Assembly (NCBI GenBank): GCA_020348385.1
Contig: CP070750.1
Location: 3,982,239 to 4,046,238, forward strand
Reading direction: 5' to 3'
DNA length: 64,000 bases
Source of the DNA: Candidatus Aminicenantota bacterium
GTDB taxonomy: Bacteria > Acidobacteriota > Aminicenantia > Aminicenantales > Aminicenantaceae
Shown here: one piece after another, positions 1-7,898 of the stretch
Layout: every line of letters starts with the position of its first letter
Position numbering within the stretch: the first letter of the stretch is position 1
Notes under the pieces: generated by a model
Told to the model about the DNA's origin: nothing
Seen by the model: the letters and a program-made list of their open reading frames with translations, nothing else
Databases searched by the model: none
Program-made: the position numbers and the translations under genes

Positions 1-528
1 CGTCGCATAGTCCCCTCCCGGATCATAATCATAGGCAGGCACATTCCAGTGGTCGCTCATCCCGCCGAACATGATCTCGGCCCCATCCGTAAAACAGCGG
101 GCAAAAGCTTCTCTGCCGTTATGCCACTTTCCGATCCCGAATGTCTCGTATCCATGTTTCCTGAAAAGTTCAGGCATCATCATGTGCTCCTCGGGAATCG
201 ATCTTCCCGTTCCTTCGATATGAAAGAGCCCACGTCCGGTCAATAACATGGCACGGCTGGGCATGCATACCGCCCCGCTGGTCCCTCCCATGATGAAGGC
301 ATTCGTGAAACTCGTCCCCGAGTGCACTAGGGTGTCCAAATGAGGAGTGTGAATTTTATGATTACCCAAAGCCCGAATGGTATCGAACCTCTGGTCGTCG
401 GTGAACAAAACGAGAACATGGGGAGGTTTTTTTTGTTTGCATGAGGATAGGCCAATCGGATGCGCCATCGCCACAGCCCCTAAACCCAAAAATTTTAGAA
501 AATTACGGCGTGTCGTTCGACAAAACAT
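1..528 (-). CDS. Tat-exported sulfatase, N-terminal part (runs off the window)
   Basis: This is the first 176 codons of a type I sulfatase, which hydrolyses sulfate esters, probably on polysaccharides. The frame is open through base 1, so the C-terminus lies outside. The N-terminus has a twin-arginine motif (RRNFLKF, R7-R8), a hydrophobic stretch, and LSSC at 27-30, which could be a lipobox giving a surface-anchored lipoprotein. Asp44-Asp45 (FTDDQRFD) fit the first metal ligands. CMPSR at 88-92 is the sulfatase signature, with Cys88 the residue converted to formylglycine. No sulfatase-maturing enzyme is visible in the window. The start ATG at 528 is preceded by AAGG about 13 bases upstream. 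Family assignment is firm; the substrate is unknown. Confidence 0.93.
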   Translation of the reverse strand, partial: MFCRTTRRNFLKFLGLGAVAMAHPIGLSSCKQKKPPHVLVLFTDDQRFDTIRALGNHKIHTPHLDTLVHSGTSFTNAFIMGGTSGAVCMPSRAMLLTGRGLFHIEGTGRSIPEEHMMMPELFRKHGYETFGIGKWHNGREAFARCFTDGAEIMFGGMSDHWNVPAYDYDPGGDYAT

Positions 529-613
529 GATGCAAGAGCCTTATGCTATTGGCTTTTATATCAAAGCCACAAGCGGCCGTCAACGAAAATGGAAATAGTC
601 CTTTCTCCAGTTA

Positions 614-641
614 TTGACTTATCGGTATAATGCTATATTAT
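614..641 (+). promoter_or_regulatory. Sigma-70-like promoter, copy 1 of a duplicated promoter
   Basis: TTGACT (614-619), a 16-bp spacer and TATTAT (636-641) lie 23 bp before the start of the gene at 664. The surrounding bases (TCTCC..TATTGACTTATC) recur in front of the paralogous gene at 1539, which supports a real regulatory element. Confidence 0.6.
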
Positions 642-663
642 ATTAGATGAAAATATAATAACC

Positions 664-1452
664 ATGAAGAAATGGGCGCTCGTGATCATTGCTATTTTCT
701 TCGGATGTTCCCTACTGCTTTCCCAGGATCTTGTGGAAGCCGCCAAAAAGGAAAAAGAAAGACGGACGAAATTAAAAAAGAAAAGCACGATTGTCGTGAC
801 AAATGCTGATCTACACACCAAAGAAAGGCCAAAAACTCCAAGAATAGCTCCGCCTGAGAAACGATCCACAACTGTCCAGAGATCCGTCCCCCAGAAAACC
901 CAGAGAACGGTCCCGACAACCCCCCCACGTCCCATTAAAAGAATATCAACCCAACAGATAGAAAATCTGGACCAAATAGACCTGAGCGTGGACAACTTGG
1001 ATCAACTGGAGACACATAGTATTAGCCGGGAATTTGCTACCCAAGTTTTGGGCACAACCCAATATGTGGAAAATTCTCAGATGGCGTTGGATAAACCGGA
1101 TGGAAAGCATGCCAAAATAAACGAATTCGGATCACTCGATCTTGAAATCGATATCAAAAACAAAACGGGAGACGATATCGCCATCTATGCGAAAAGACAA
1201 AAAGAGGGCCATCAAAACGAGAATAGAAATTATGGCGTTTTTGTCGAATATCGGGGAGAATGGGAGTTCATCGGATTCGGTGGAGGGATCACCAGCCCGG
1301 AGACATTCGACCTTGGTGAAATCCCATCGACAAAAAAAATACGGCTCCTTTTCAAAGACTTCACACAAAGTATGTGGACGGCCAAGCCCTACCAACAACA
1401 AAACGTTTCTTCTTCGATGGGCATCGATGCCGTACAATGTCTCCATAAATAA
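664..1452 (+). CDS. Secreted protein of unknown function, paralogue 1
   Basis: A 262-residue protein with a signal peptide (about residues 1-21). A charged segment rich in Lys, Glu and Arg follows, ending in VVTNADL, then a low-complexity Pro/Thr/Arg linker (about 55-100) and a C-terminal domain (about 120-262) rich in predicted beta strands with DDIAIYA, FIGFGGG and GIDAVQCL. I know the KEKERR...TNADL opening only as a recurrent feature of secreted proteins in Acidobacteriota-like genomes; it gives no function. The gene downstream encodes a paralogue with the same domain order. Residue identity is highest at the N-terminal motif and the extreme C-terminus. The role is unknown. Confidence 0.8.
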   Translation: MKKWALVIIAIFFGCSLLLSQDLVEAAKKEKERRTKLKKKSTIVVTNADLHTKERPKTPRIAPPEKRSTTVQRSVPQKTQRTVPTTPPRPIKRISTQQIENLDQIDLSVDNLDQLETHSISREFATQVLGTTQYVENSQMALDKPDGKHAKINEFGSLDLEIDIKNKTGDDIAIYAKRQKEGHQNENRNYGVFVEYRGEWEFIGFGGGITSPETFDLGEIPSTKKIRLLFKDFTQSMWTAKPYQQQNVSSSMGIDAVQCLHK

Positions 1453-1489
1453 GCACATCCAAAATCAATAAAAGCCATTTTTCTCCCTA

Positions 1490-1517
1490 TTGACTTATCC
1501 TGCTAATGTCTTATCAT
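1490..1517 (+). promoter_or_regulatory. Sigma-70-like promoter, copy 2 of a duplicated promoter
   Basis: TTGACT (1490-1495), a 16-bp spacer and TATCAT (1512-1517) have the same geometry and flanks as the promoter at 614-641. They precede the ATG at 1539, so each paralogue appears to carry its own copy of one promoter. Confidence 0.6.
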
Positions 1518-1538
1518 GTAAATGGGAATAAGCTTATT

Positions 1539-2372
1539 ATGAAAAAATTCGTCGGCATGATGATCGTTCTTTTTCTTGGCAGCACTTTTACGCTCTCCCA
1601 GGATTTGGTAAAAGTCGGTCAAAAGGAAAAGGAACGGCGAATGCGATTAAAAAAGAAAAGCGCAATTATCGTGACAAACGCTGATTTGGAAAAAACAAAC
1701 AGGGAGGCAGCTCTAAGAATAGCTCCCTCTGAGGATCAGCCTCAGAATGTCCAGAGGACGATCCCATCCAAACCCTCCAGCTCCTCAAAAAGACAGCCAT
1801 CCCGACAAATTGATATTATTGACCAAATGGATATTAGTATGGACAAGGTGGATCAACTGGATCAGACGGAAGCGAGAGGATTCAGGAGTGACTATGCTAT
1901 TCAAGTTTCGAGCTCCAATGAGCTTGTCAGGAATCCCGAATTAGCTCTAAAAAAGCCCGATGGTCGGTTTGCCGAACTATCCATATTGGGGACCCTTGAC
2001 CTTGAAATTAGTGCAATTAACGGGCCGGGAGATGATATCGCCATCCATGCAAGACAGACGGGTGCAAAAGAAATACTTCCCGGGGGCGAGGAAGAAGGGG
2101 GAATACCTGAACTCTCAGTAGATTTTCAGTATTGGGAAGGCTTATGGTACGGTGTTCTTACAATGGACGAACAAGGAGAATGGATTGCCTTAGGTAAAGG
2201 CACAGGGACAAAAGGTCCGGAAAATTTCGGTCTCGGAGATTTATCCTCTATAAAAAAGTTAAGGATAATGTTTAGGCCTCACAGCAATGCGGATCGGCCC
2301 GTAAAATTCATTAGAAGACAGCCCATCGAGTCCACTTTCGGCATCGATGCCATAGAATCTCTCCACCGGTAA
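1539..2372 (+). CDS. Secreted protein of unknown function, paralogue 2
   Basis: A 277-residue paralogue of the preceding gene. I chose the ATG at 1539 rather than 1506 because the protein then starts with a normal signal peptide (MKKFVGMM...) and the 1506 codon lies within the -35/-10 region. It shows the same layout: signal peptide, a KEKERRMRLKKKS...VTNADL segment, a Ser/Pro-rich linker and a beta-rich domain ending GIDAIESLHR. Relative to paralogue 1 it has an insertion of acidic, Gly-rich residues near 170-185 (GGEEEGG). The pair arose by tandem duplication together with its promoter. No function can be assigned. Confidence 0.8.
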   Translation: MKKFVGMMIVLFLGSTFTLSQDLVKVGQKEKERRMRLKKKSAIIVTNADLEKTNREAALRIAPSEDQPQNVQRTIPSKPSSSSKRQPSRQIDIIDQMDISMDKVDQLDQTEARGFRSDYAIQVSSSNELVRNPELALKKPDGRFAELSILGTLDLEISAINGPGDDIAIHARQTGAKEILPGGEEEGGIPELSVDFQYWEGLWYGVLTMDEQGEWIALGKGTGTKGPENFGLGDLSSIKKLRIMFRPHSNADRPVKFIRRQPIESTFGIDAIESLHR

Positions 2373-2421
2373 TGGATTCTTTTTATTTTTACCCAAAAAT
2401 TCAAAAATAGGGAGTTACACC

Positions 2422-3264
2422 ATGAAAAAATCCCCTTATCGTTTGATCCCAGTCTTTTGTGCCATTATGATCCTTTTCGCTTTTTCCTCTTTGGGCGCCC
2501 AATCTATCTGGCAGGATCCCACCTCATGGGAAGGCATTTTCATAGAATTTTTAAAACCCCATTATGCCGACGAAATAGATCTTTCATTCCTAACATCGGT
2601 GACTTTCCTCTCCGCACGATTTCCAATGACCCGCAATATCAACTTTTCAGGAGAACTCCCCTTTTCCTACATAAAATGGGATATTCCTCAAGGCCCGGAC
2701 CTCGGGGCACAACAGACATTCGGCAATCCCTACTTTGGACTGGAGTATCATCCGCGTCGGACAGCGCTGTTTTTTGAGCTGGGAGTGCGCGCGCCGCTGG
2801 CAACCGGCATAGAAGGGGAAAACGGGGAGGCGACTATCAACGGCGGTTTGACCGATTTTGTGGATCGCGCCGAAGCTTTTGCTACAAATGCGATTCCTGT
2901 CACAGGATTTGTCAATTACATCTTTTCGAGCAGGACAGGATTTTCCCTTCGCCTCCGAGGAGGCCCTTCCTTTTGGTTTGCATCAGGCGATCGTGAGGAA
3001 TCGGAAACATTTATCATGTACAGCGCTCAAGTGTTTTATGAAACAGATATATTCCGGTTCGGCGGAGGATTTTCCGGTCGATACTCGGCATCTATGGAAG
3101 ATGGTGATTTTGGTGAACGCAGCATGCATCAACTGACCTTTGGTCTGGATATTATCCTCGGCATGTTCAGGCCGGGCGCCTACATCCGCATTCCTTTGGA
3201 TGAAGAATACAAAGAAATAATAGACACCGTCATCGGAATCAGCCTGGGTATCGACTTCGACTAA
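2422..3264 (+). CDS. Outer-membrane beta-barrel protein, uncharacterised
   Basis: A 280-residue protein with a signal peptide ending near the LGAQ at 23-26. The rest alternates hydrophobic and polar residues and is rich in aromatics and glycine (FPMTRNINFSGELPFSY, RTGFSLRLRGGPSFW), as in small transmembrane barrels. It ends in LGIDFD rather than a canonical terminal Phe. It resembles the outer-membrane beta-barrel / MetA-pathway-like class in general character only. The Shine-Dalgarno AGGGAG lies 8 bases before the ATG. It may be co-transcribed with the upstream paralogue pair (49-bp gap). Specific function unknown. Confidence 0.7.
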   Translation: MKKSPYRLIPVFCAIMILFAFSSLGAQSIWQDPTSWEGIFIEFLKPHYADEIDLSFLTSVTFLSARFPMTRNINFSGELPFSYIKWDIPQGPDLGAQQTFGNPYFGLEYHPRRTALFFELGVRAPLATGIEGENGEATINGGLTDFVDRAEAFATNAIPVTGFVNYIFSSRTGFSLRLRGGPSFWFASGDREESETFIMYSAQVFYETDIFRFGGGFSGRYSASMEDGDFGERSMHQLTFGLDIILGMFRPGAYIRIPLDEEYKEIIDTVIGISLGIDFD

Positions 3265-3306
3265 TCCCCTCAAAATTCCACGTTGTGTTAGCATTATCAG
3301 TTAGTA

Positions 3307-3336
3307 TTGACCTCTGACCCAGTTGCAAGGTAATAT
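3307..3336 (+). promoter_or_regulatory. Candidate promoter for the small gene at 3381
   Basis: TTGACC (3307-3312), an 18-bp spacer and TAATAT (3331-3336) lie 44 bp upstream of the ATG, which has a good Shine-Dalgarno site (AAGGAG, 3369-3374). Confidence 0.45.
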
Positions 3337-3380
3337 TTAAGTATAGAGAAAGATAACTTATCTGGGATAAGGAGATCGCG

Positions 3381-3659
3381 ATGGAAGAAAAATCCAAACT
3401 CACCGAGGAAGAATTTGTTCGAAAGGCAGTCAAAAAACTCAGGGGAAAATACAAGGGAATTCACACCGTCTACAGCGGATTCAATACGGCCTTCAAGGAG
3501 TATTTTGGAACAAATCCTGTGGAAGCGACCCAGAGACTGGCCAGCGAGGGCAAAATCAACATACGCCCTGTCAAAGGCGGCGTGATGATCTACCTCCCCG
3601 AGGATGCCCCGAACACCGCAGAAAATGTCTTGAAAAAGATCCTCGAGGAAGAAGAGTAG
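3381..3659 (+). CDS. Small conserved hypothetical protein
   Basis: A 92-residue soluble protein with no signal peptide. It is basic and helical at the N-terminus (EEFVRKAVKKLRGKYKGIHTVYSGF) and ends in a short beta hairpin-like part (GKINIRPVKGGVMIYLPED) and an acidic tail. The helix-turn-helix-then-hairpin order is compatible with a winged-helix fold, but I do not recognise a named family. The ribosome-binding site AAGGAG is well placed. It ends one base before the stop codon of the convergent heparinase-like gene. Confidence 0.7.
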   Translation: MEEKSKLTEEEFVRKAVKKLRGKYKGIHTVYSGFNTAFKEYFGTNPVEATQRLASEGKINIRPVKGGVMIYLPEDAPNTAENVLKKILEEEE

Positions 3660-5657
3660 TCATCGTTCGATCTTTATCGCAAATTCATCGCCGAGAAGTT
3701 TTCGCTTCGCCGTCAACACGATCCGGAAGAGTTGTTCACCCCACGACGATCGAAGCCTTGCATCTTGCAAAGGAATGGTCTCCACGTTCGCTTCGAATTT
3801 TCGTTTGTCATATCTGACAACAATGGGTTTGAGATTATGAATCTCTTCGGGATTCTCCAGTCTTATTACGCCCTCTTGATCCAGCACAGGCTTCCTCCAG
3901 CACATCAGGTTCATCTGTAAGTTTTCTGTGGCCTCGCCAAGTCGATACTTATCCCGAACGATGATATTTTTTCCTCTGTTCAAAGTGATGGTGCGCATCC
4001 AAAATCGAACTTTTGCTTCCTCCGGATAAGCTGAGGAGATATCGAGGCTGAAAATGGCTGATTTTTCCGTGGTTCCATACTTGAGGTCGGTGGCTTTGAA
4101 TTCTCTTCCGTTCTTCTGCATGACGCCGTTGATAGTGGGCAGATTATGGAAAGCCGATTGCATGGTCCAAATGTCATACCGCCGGTCGCTGAAGGTTTTG
4201 GCTGTGTAGGTCTCGACACCCACATCGATAATTACCGGATGACCATCAGCGTACACGATGAAGTTCCCCACATCGTTGTGGTTGTGGCTCTCCGCGTTGT
4301 GCCCCCCTTTGGCTGCCACATAAAATCCTCTGTTCGAACCATCTGATGATCTGGCTGCCATTACCTGCAGCTCCGGGAGCCAGAAATCTTTAACTAACGG
4401 TTCTCTGGATTCTGCTTCGATAAGTTCCTCGAGCTGAAATAGCATCGGTAAAACCCTCCCTAAGGCGCCGAAACTTCCTCGGATGTAACTTTCGCCCAAC
4501 TGTTGCTTTTTGGCTAAAAATGCCCCAAATCCCATCATATCTATATCCCCGATGCTTTTTCCGTACCGGAAGATGAGGCTCGCGCTGGCATTGATCCGGG
4601 CTGCGGCATCGGCAAAATTGATGAAATAGGGATGGCTGATGTAAGCCCGGCCGATGTATCTTCCTATCTCTTTGATCAAAGGTCTATCGAATATTTCGAT
4701 CTGCCCTTTTGATGCGCTCTGGAGCAATTCGAGGCAATCGTAGAGTGAACCACCGGCACGATCCCAGTACCCCGGGCCCTCGTCGCATCCCCCATCTCGC
4801 GGGTAGGTATTCAGGAAATTGTCCAGACATCGCAAGATCTTGTGGATGGATTGTGACCTGCGCATCCCATCTTTTTCCAGGATGAGCACAGCGGTCAGCC
4901 AATTGGAACAAATCCAAGGGTTCCAGTTGTTCACCACCCGTCCTCCGAAACCCATCCACCAAAAATCATCTCTCTCCAAATTAACGGACAGGATCCGGCG
5001 CTGGACTTCATGATGGATGCGTTCCCGGATGAGAGGGGAGATGGGATCGAGCTGTTCCCCCAACAGATAGTCTGTCCATGCCAAAAGCATGGCTGTTTCA
5101 GCGGCAAAAAGATCCACAGTGGGTTCTGTGACATCCGGGAGGCCGGAACCCCGCTTCTGGGCACCGACATGAGCCGGCACTCCCCAGTATGTTTCCTCGC
5201 AGATTGTCCACACCCCGTTCATGATATCATCCAGAAACCGGCCTTTTCCTTCTACGCATTCCCCTAGCACGAGCTCAGCCAGCTTCGCGCGCCGGCCAAA
5301 GGAGATGCTCTGGTAATGGCTTCTGTTTCCGGTCCGGACATACTCCATAAAAACGGACGCTTTTGGCGTTGTCCACTCACAGTCCAGATGTTTTTCCGCC
5401 TGTTGGATATGGGCCAGCCGCACCCCCTCAGGAAGTTTTTCCCATACATCATGCTCGGATGCTTTGGGAAAGGGATGCCACTCTTCAGCGGTGAGGATGA
5501 TATTCTTCAATTTCTCGACTGAATAAGCCCCTCTCAGGAGATTCCTATCCTCCTGCTGATTGGGTGACGGGGATACAAAAGAAACATTCCCCAGAACGGC
5601 CAGTAAGCCAATCAGCAAAAAGGAACCACTTTTTGCTCGACTTCTAATCCATTTCAT
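3660..5657 (-). CDS. Heparinase II/III-like polysaccharide lyase, exported
   Basis: A 665-residue protein with a signal peptide (about 1-29). Residues of about 60-400 form the helical toroid region typical of heparinase II/III and alginate lyases (DGGCDEGPGYWDRAGG). The C-terminal part has the PF07940 heparinase II/III beta-sheet domain, including the conserved ESHNHNDVGNF near 455-465, where His/Asn residues contribute to the active site and metal binding. It should cleave uronic-acid polysaccharides by beta-elimination in the periplasm or outside the cell. Together with the sulfatase at the window edge it points to use of sulfated or uronate-rich glycans. It is convergent with the small gene at 3381 and appears to be a single-gene unit. 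Exact substrate unknown. Confidence 0.85.
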   Translation of the reverse strand: MKWIRSRAKSGSFLLIGLLAVLGNVSFVSPSPNQQEDRNLLRGAYSVEKLKNIILTAEEWHPFPKASEHDVWEKLPEGVRLAHIQQAEKHLDCEWTTPKASVFMEYVRTGNRSHYQSISFGRRAKLAELVLGECVEGKGRFLDDIMNGVWTICEETYWGVPAHVGAQKRGSGLPDVTEPTVDLFAAETAMLLAWTDYLLGEQLDPISPLIRERIHHEVQRRILSVNLERDDFWWMGFGGRVVNNWNPWICSNWLTAVLILEKDGMRRSQSIHKILRCLDNFLNTYPRDGGCDEGPGYWDRAGGSLYDCLELLQSASKGQIEIFDRPLIKEIGRYIGRAYISHPYFINFADAAARINASASLIFRYGKSIGDIDMMGFGAFLAKKQQLGESYIRGSFGALGRVLPMLFQLEELIEAESREPLVKDFWLPELQVMAARSSDGSNRGFYVAAKGGHNAESHNHNDVGNFIVYADGHPVIIDVGVETYTAKTFSDRRYDIWTMQSAFHNLPTINGVMQKNGREFKATDLKYGTTEKSAIFSLDISSAYPEEAKVRFWMRTITLNRGKNIIVRDKYRLGEATENLQMNLMCWRKPVLDQEGVIRLENPEEIHNLKPIVVRYDKRKFEANVETIPLQDARLRSSWGEQLFRIVLTAKRKLLGDEFAIKIER

Positions 5658-5728
5658 GAAAATTCTCCCTTAACCCTTTCATTTTTGTTCAATCTTATCA
5701 AAACGCCCAAACAGTGTAAATTGGTGGG

Positions 5729-6051
5729 ACCATCATTATTTCTGCGATACTAAAAGGCTCTATATCGGCTTTTAGGAATGGTTTTGCTCCCGTGAAGATT
5801 TTTCACGCCATTCCTCACCGCTCTCCTCAGCGGCGCTGAACTGCGCCCGTCAGCTCCATTCTCTTCTACTTTTACCTCTATTCCCGTTCTTGCCCTTATC
5901 GATGGTCCTTTAGCAAAGTCGTGCTCAATACAGCATCGCCGTCTGACTTCTTCAGATTCCCTCGAAGAACAGTAGGAATGGCTGAATCTTCAATGGTCGC
6001 ATCAACCATCCCCAAAAGCCGCATTTATCACGGAAATAAAGATGTTTAATT
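5729..6051 (-). repeat. Dispersed inverted-end element, copy B, with 10-bp target duplication
   Basis: A 323-bp non-coding element that fills most of the gap 5658-6101. It is flanked on both sides by the same 10-mer, AATTGGTGGG (5719-5728 and 6052-6061), read as a target-site duplication. The ends are long imperfect inverted repeats of about 70-80 bp, for example ATTATTTCTGCGAT near 5735 against ATCACGGAAATAAA near 6028. Blocks shared with the copies at 12.2, 15.5 and 33.5 kb include AAAGTCGTGCTCAATACA (5915-5932), GCTGAACTGCGC (5835-5846) and ATCTTCAATGGTC (5986-5998). No open frame of useful length is present, so it is MITE-like. Confidence 0.75.
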
Positions 6052-6101
6052 AATTGGTGGGTTTCTTGACTGGGGGAGTTAATTGAGATAGGCTCAAGGA
6101 G

Positions 6102-7793
6102 ATGAGGAATAAGAACATTTATTTTGTCCTATCGGCCTTTCTGGCTGCAGCGGCATTCATGACATCATGTGATGCCCAAGGAGAAGGACAATCCGAAGTG
6201 GTCCCAGCAAAAATAACTATCGGCATGGTTAGCTCGGCCCATCCTATCGCTACAGAGGCCGGCCTGCAGATTCTGACAGGAGAGGGGAATGCATTCGATG
6301 CGGCCGTGGCCGTAGCCTCGACTTTGAATGTGGTCGAGCCGATGAATTCCGGGATTGGGGGCTACGGAACCATCTTAGTCTACGATGCCAAAAAAGAGAA
6401 AATCCGTTTTCTCGACTCTTCGGGCAAGATCCCTGCGGCCGTGGATTCGGATGTTTTCCGTAAACCCAATCCAGACTACAAAAAAAACCGGTATGGCCCC
6501 AAAGCCATTTCCACTCCGGGAAACGTGAACGCGTGGGAAGCGATGTCCAAATCATATGGAAAACTGAGGTGGAAAGAGCTTTTCCAACCTGCAATCGACG
6601 CAGCAGAGCAGGGATATACCCTAGATGCACGCGTGGCACGAAGTATCAGGTATTCTTACGAAAATTTTCCTGAGCATGCCAAAGGCATCTATGGAATAAA
6701 CGGCCTGGCACTCGGTGCGGGCGAGAAGCTCATCCAGAAAGACCTTGCGGCCTCGCTGCGCCTGATTGCTGAGGAAGGCGCAAAGGCGGTCTACGGTGGA
6801 AAAATCGGCACAGCCATGGATAAGGCCGTCCAGAAGGCCGGAGGTTTTCTTTCTCTTGACGATCTGGTCAATGACAGGGCCGAATGGTGGGATCCCATCC
6901 ACATCCCGTACAGGGATTGTGAAGTTTATACCACATCCCCTCCCAGCACGGCTTTCCCCTCACTCATAAGATTGGGGATCATGAGTCGATCCGATGTAGG
7001 TACACTGGGTCATAACAGCTTCGCGATGCTTCTCCGTTTTATCGAGACGACCAAACACGCTTTCTGGTGCAGGTTGAGCTATGCCGGGGACCCGGAAATA
7101 AATCCCCCGCCCCTAGATAAACTCCTTGATGAGGATTACTGGAAAGAACAAGCTGGATCGGTCCTGATGGATGAGGTTAGACCTTTCCTGTATCCTGGAT
7201 GGGATAAAGAAAAGGAGCAACACACCACCCACTTTGTGGTGGCCGATGCAGAAGGAAACATCGTCAGTGCAACCCAGACATTGGGAGGAGGCTTCGGAAG
7301 CCGAATCATGCCAGAAGGAACCGGTATTTGGCTGAATAATTCCCTATCCTTCTGCACTTTTGAACCTAAGGGGGGACCGATGGACGCTCATCCAGGACGC
7401 CGCAAACTCTCCGGCGACTGCCCCACCATCATCGTCAAGAACGGAAAGCCCTGGGCCGCCCTGGGAACTCCTGGGGGCCATACCATCGGACAAACCGTTC
7501 CCCAGATGGTGATGAACCTGATCGACTTCCGAATGGACATCCGAGAAGCCATTTCTGCTCCCAGAGTTAGCTTTGCTGAGCCGGATAGGATCTTTCTGGA
7601 GGAAGGAATCAGTCCAGAAGTGATCGAAAAATTGCGGGCTGTCGGGCACAACATTAAGGTCCTGGCTAAACCGGGTGGCCTGGGAAACGCGCACGGCCTG
7701 ACCATCGTTTACGGCAAGGACGGTAAACCCATTAAATTTCACGGAGCTGCCGACCCGCGCGGAGCAGGCTTGGCCAAAGGCCTCATCAAGTAA
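6102..7793 (+). CDS. ggt: Gamma-glutamyltransferase, probable lipoprotein
   Basis: A 563-residue member of the gamma-glutamyltranspeptidase family, which cleaves or transfers the gamma-glutamyl group of glutathione and related compounds. The N-terminus has a signal peptide with FMTSC at 19-23, a likely lipobox. The precursor is expected to cleave itself before Thr375 (HTTHFVV), the nucleophile that begins the small subunit; GTPGG at 455-459 matches the oxyanion-hole GSPGG motif. The length is usual for the family. The start ATG sits almost directly on AAGGAG (6096-6101), which is unusually close. An Nramp-like transporter follows after 105 bp. The family call is firm; the physiological substrate is uncertain. 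Confidence 0.92.
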   Translation: MRNKNIYFVLSAFLAAAAFMTSCDAQGEGQSEVVPAKITIGMVSSAHPIATEAGLQILTGEGNAFDAAVAVASTLNVVEPMNSGIGGYGTILVYDAKKEKIRFLDSSGKIPAAVDSDVFRKPNPDYKKNRYGPKAISTPGNVNAWEAMSKSYGKLRWKELFQPAIDAAEQGYTLDARVARSIRYSYENFPEHAKGIYGINGLALGAGEKLIQKDLAASLRLIAEEGAKAVYGGKIGTAMDKAVQKAGGFLSLDDLVNDRAEWWDPIHIPYRDCEVYTTSPPSTAFPSLIRLGIMSRSDVGTLGHNSFAMLLRFIETTKHAFWCRLSYAGDPEINPPPLDKLLDEDYWKEQAGSVLMDEVRPFLYPGWDKEKEQHTTHFVVADAEGNIVSATQTLGGGFGSRIMPEGTGIWLNNSLSFCTFEPKGGPMDAHPGRRKLSGDCPTIIVKNGKPWAALGTPGGHTIGQTVPQMVMNLIDFRMDIREAISAPRVSFAEPDRIFLEEGISPEVIEKLRAVGHNIKVLAKPGGLGNAHGLTIVYGKDGKPIKFHGAADPRGAGLAKGLIK

Positions 7794-7898
7794 CCATGCC
7801 CGCTCGCCATAAGTGACGTCTTCTTCTCATTCTCCCGCTTCTATTTTTTGGTTGACCTTCTGCAAGCTCTTTTGTAAAAGAGGAGATGAAATCACACA

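Noticed and set aside
5729-6051. Repeat element considered as a decayed gene
   Set aside because: All frames are interrupted and the conserved blocks are shared as DNA in both ends and the core, not as codons; inverted ends and a target duplication fit a mobile element better.
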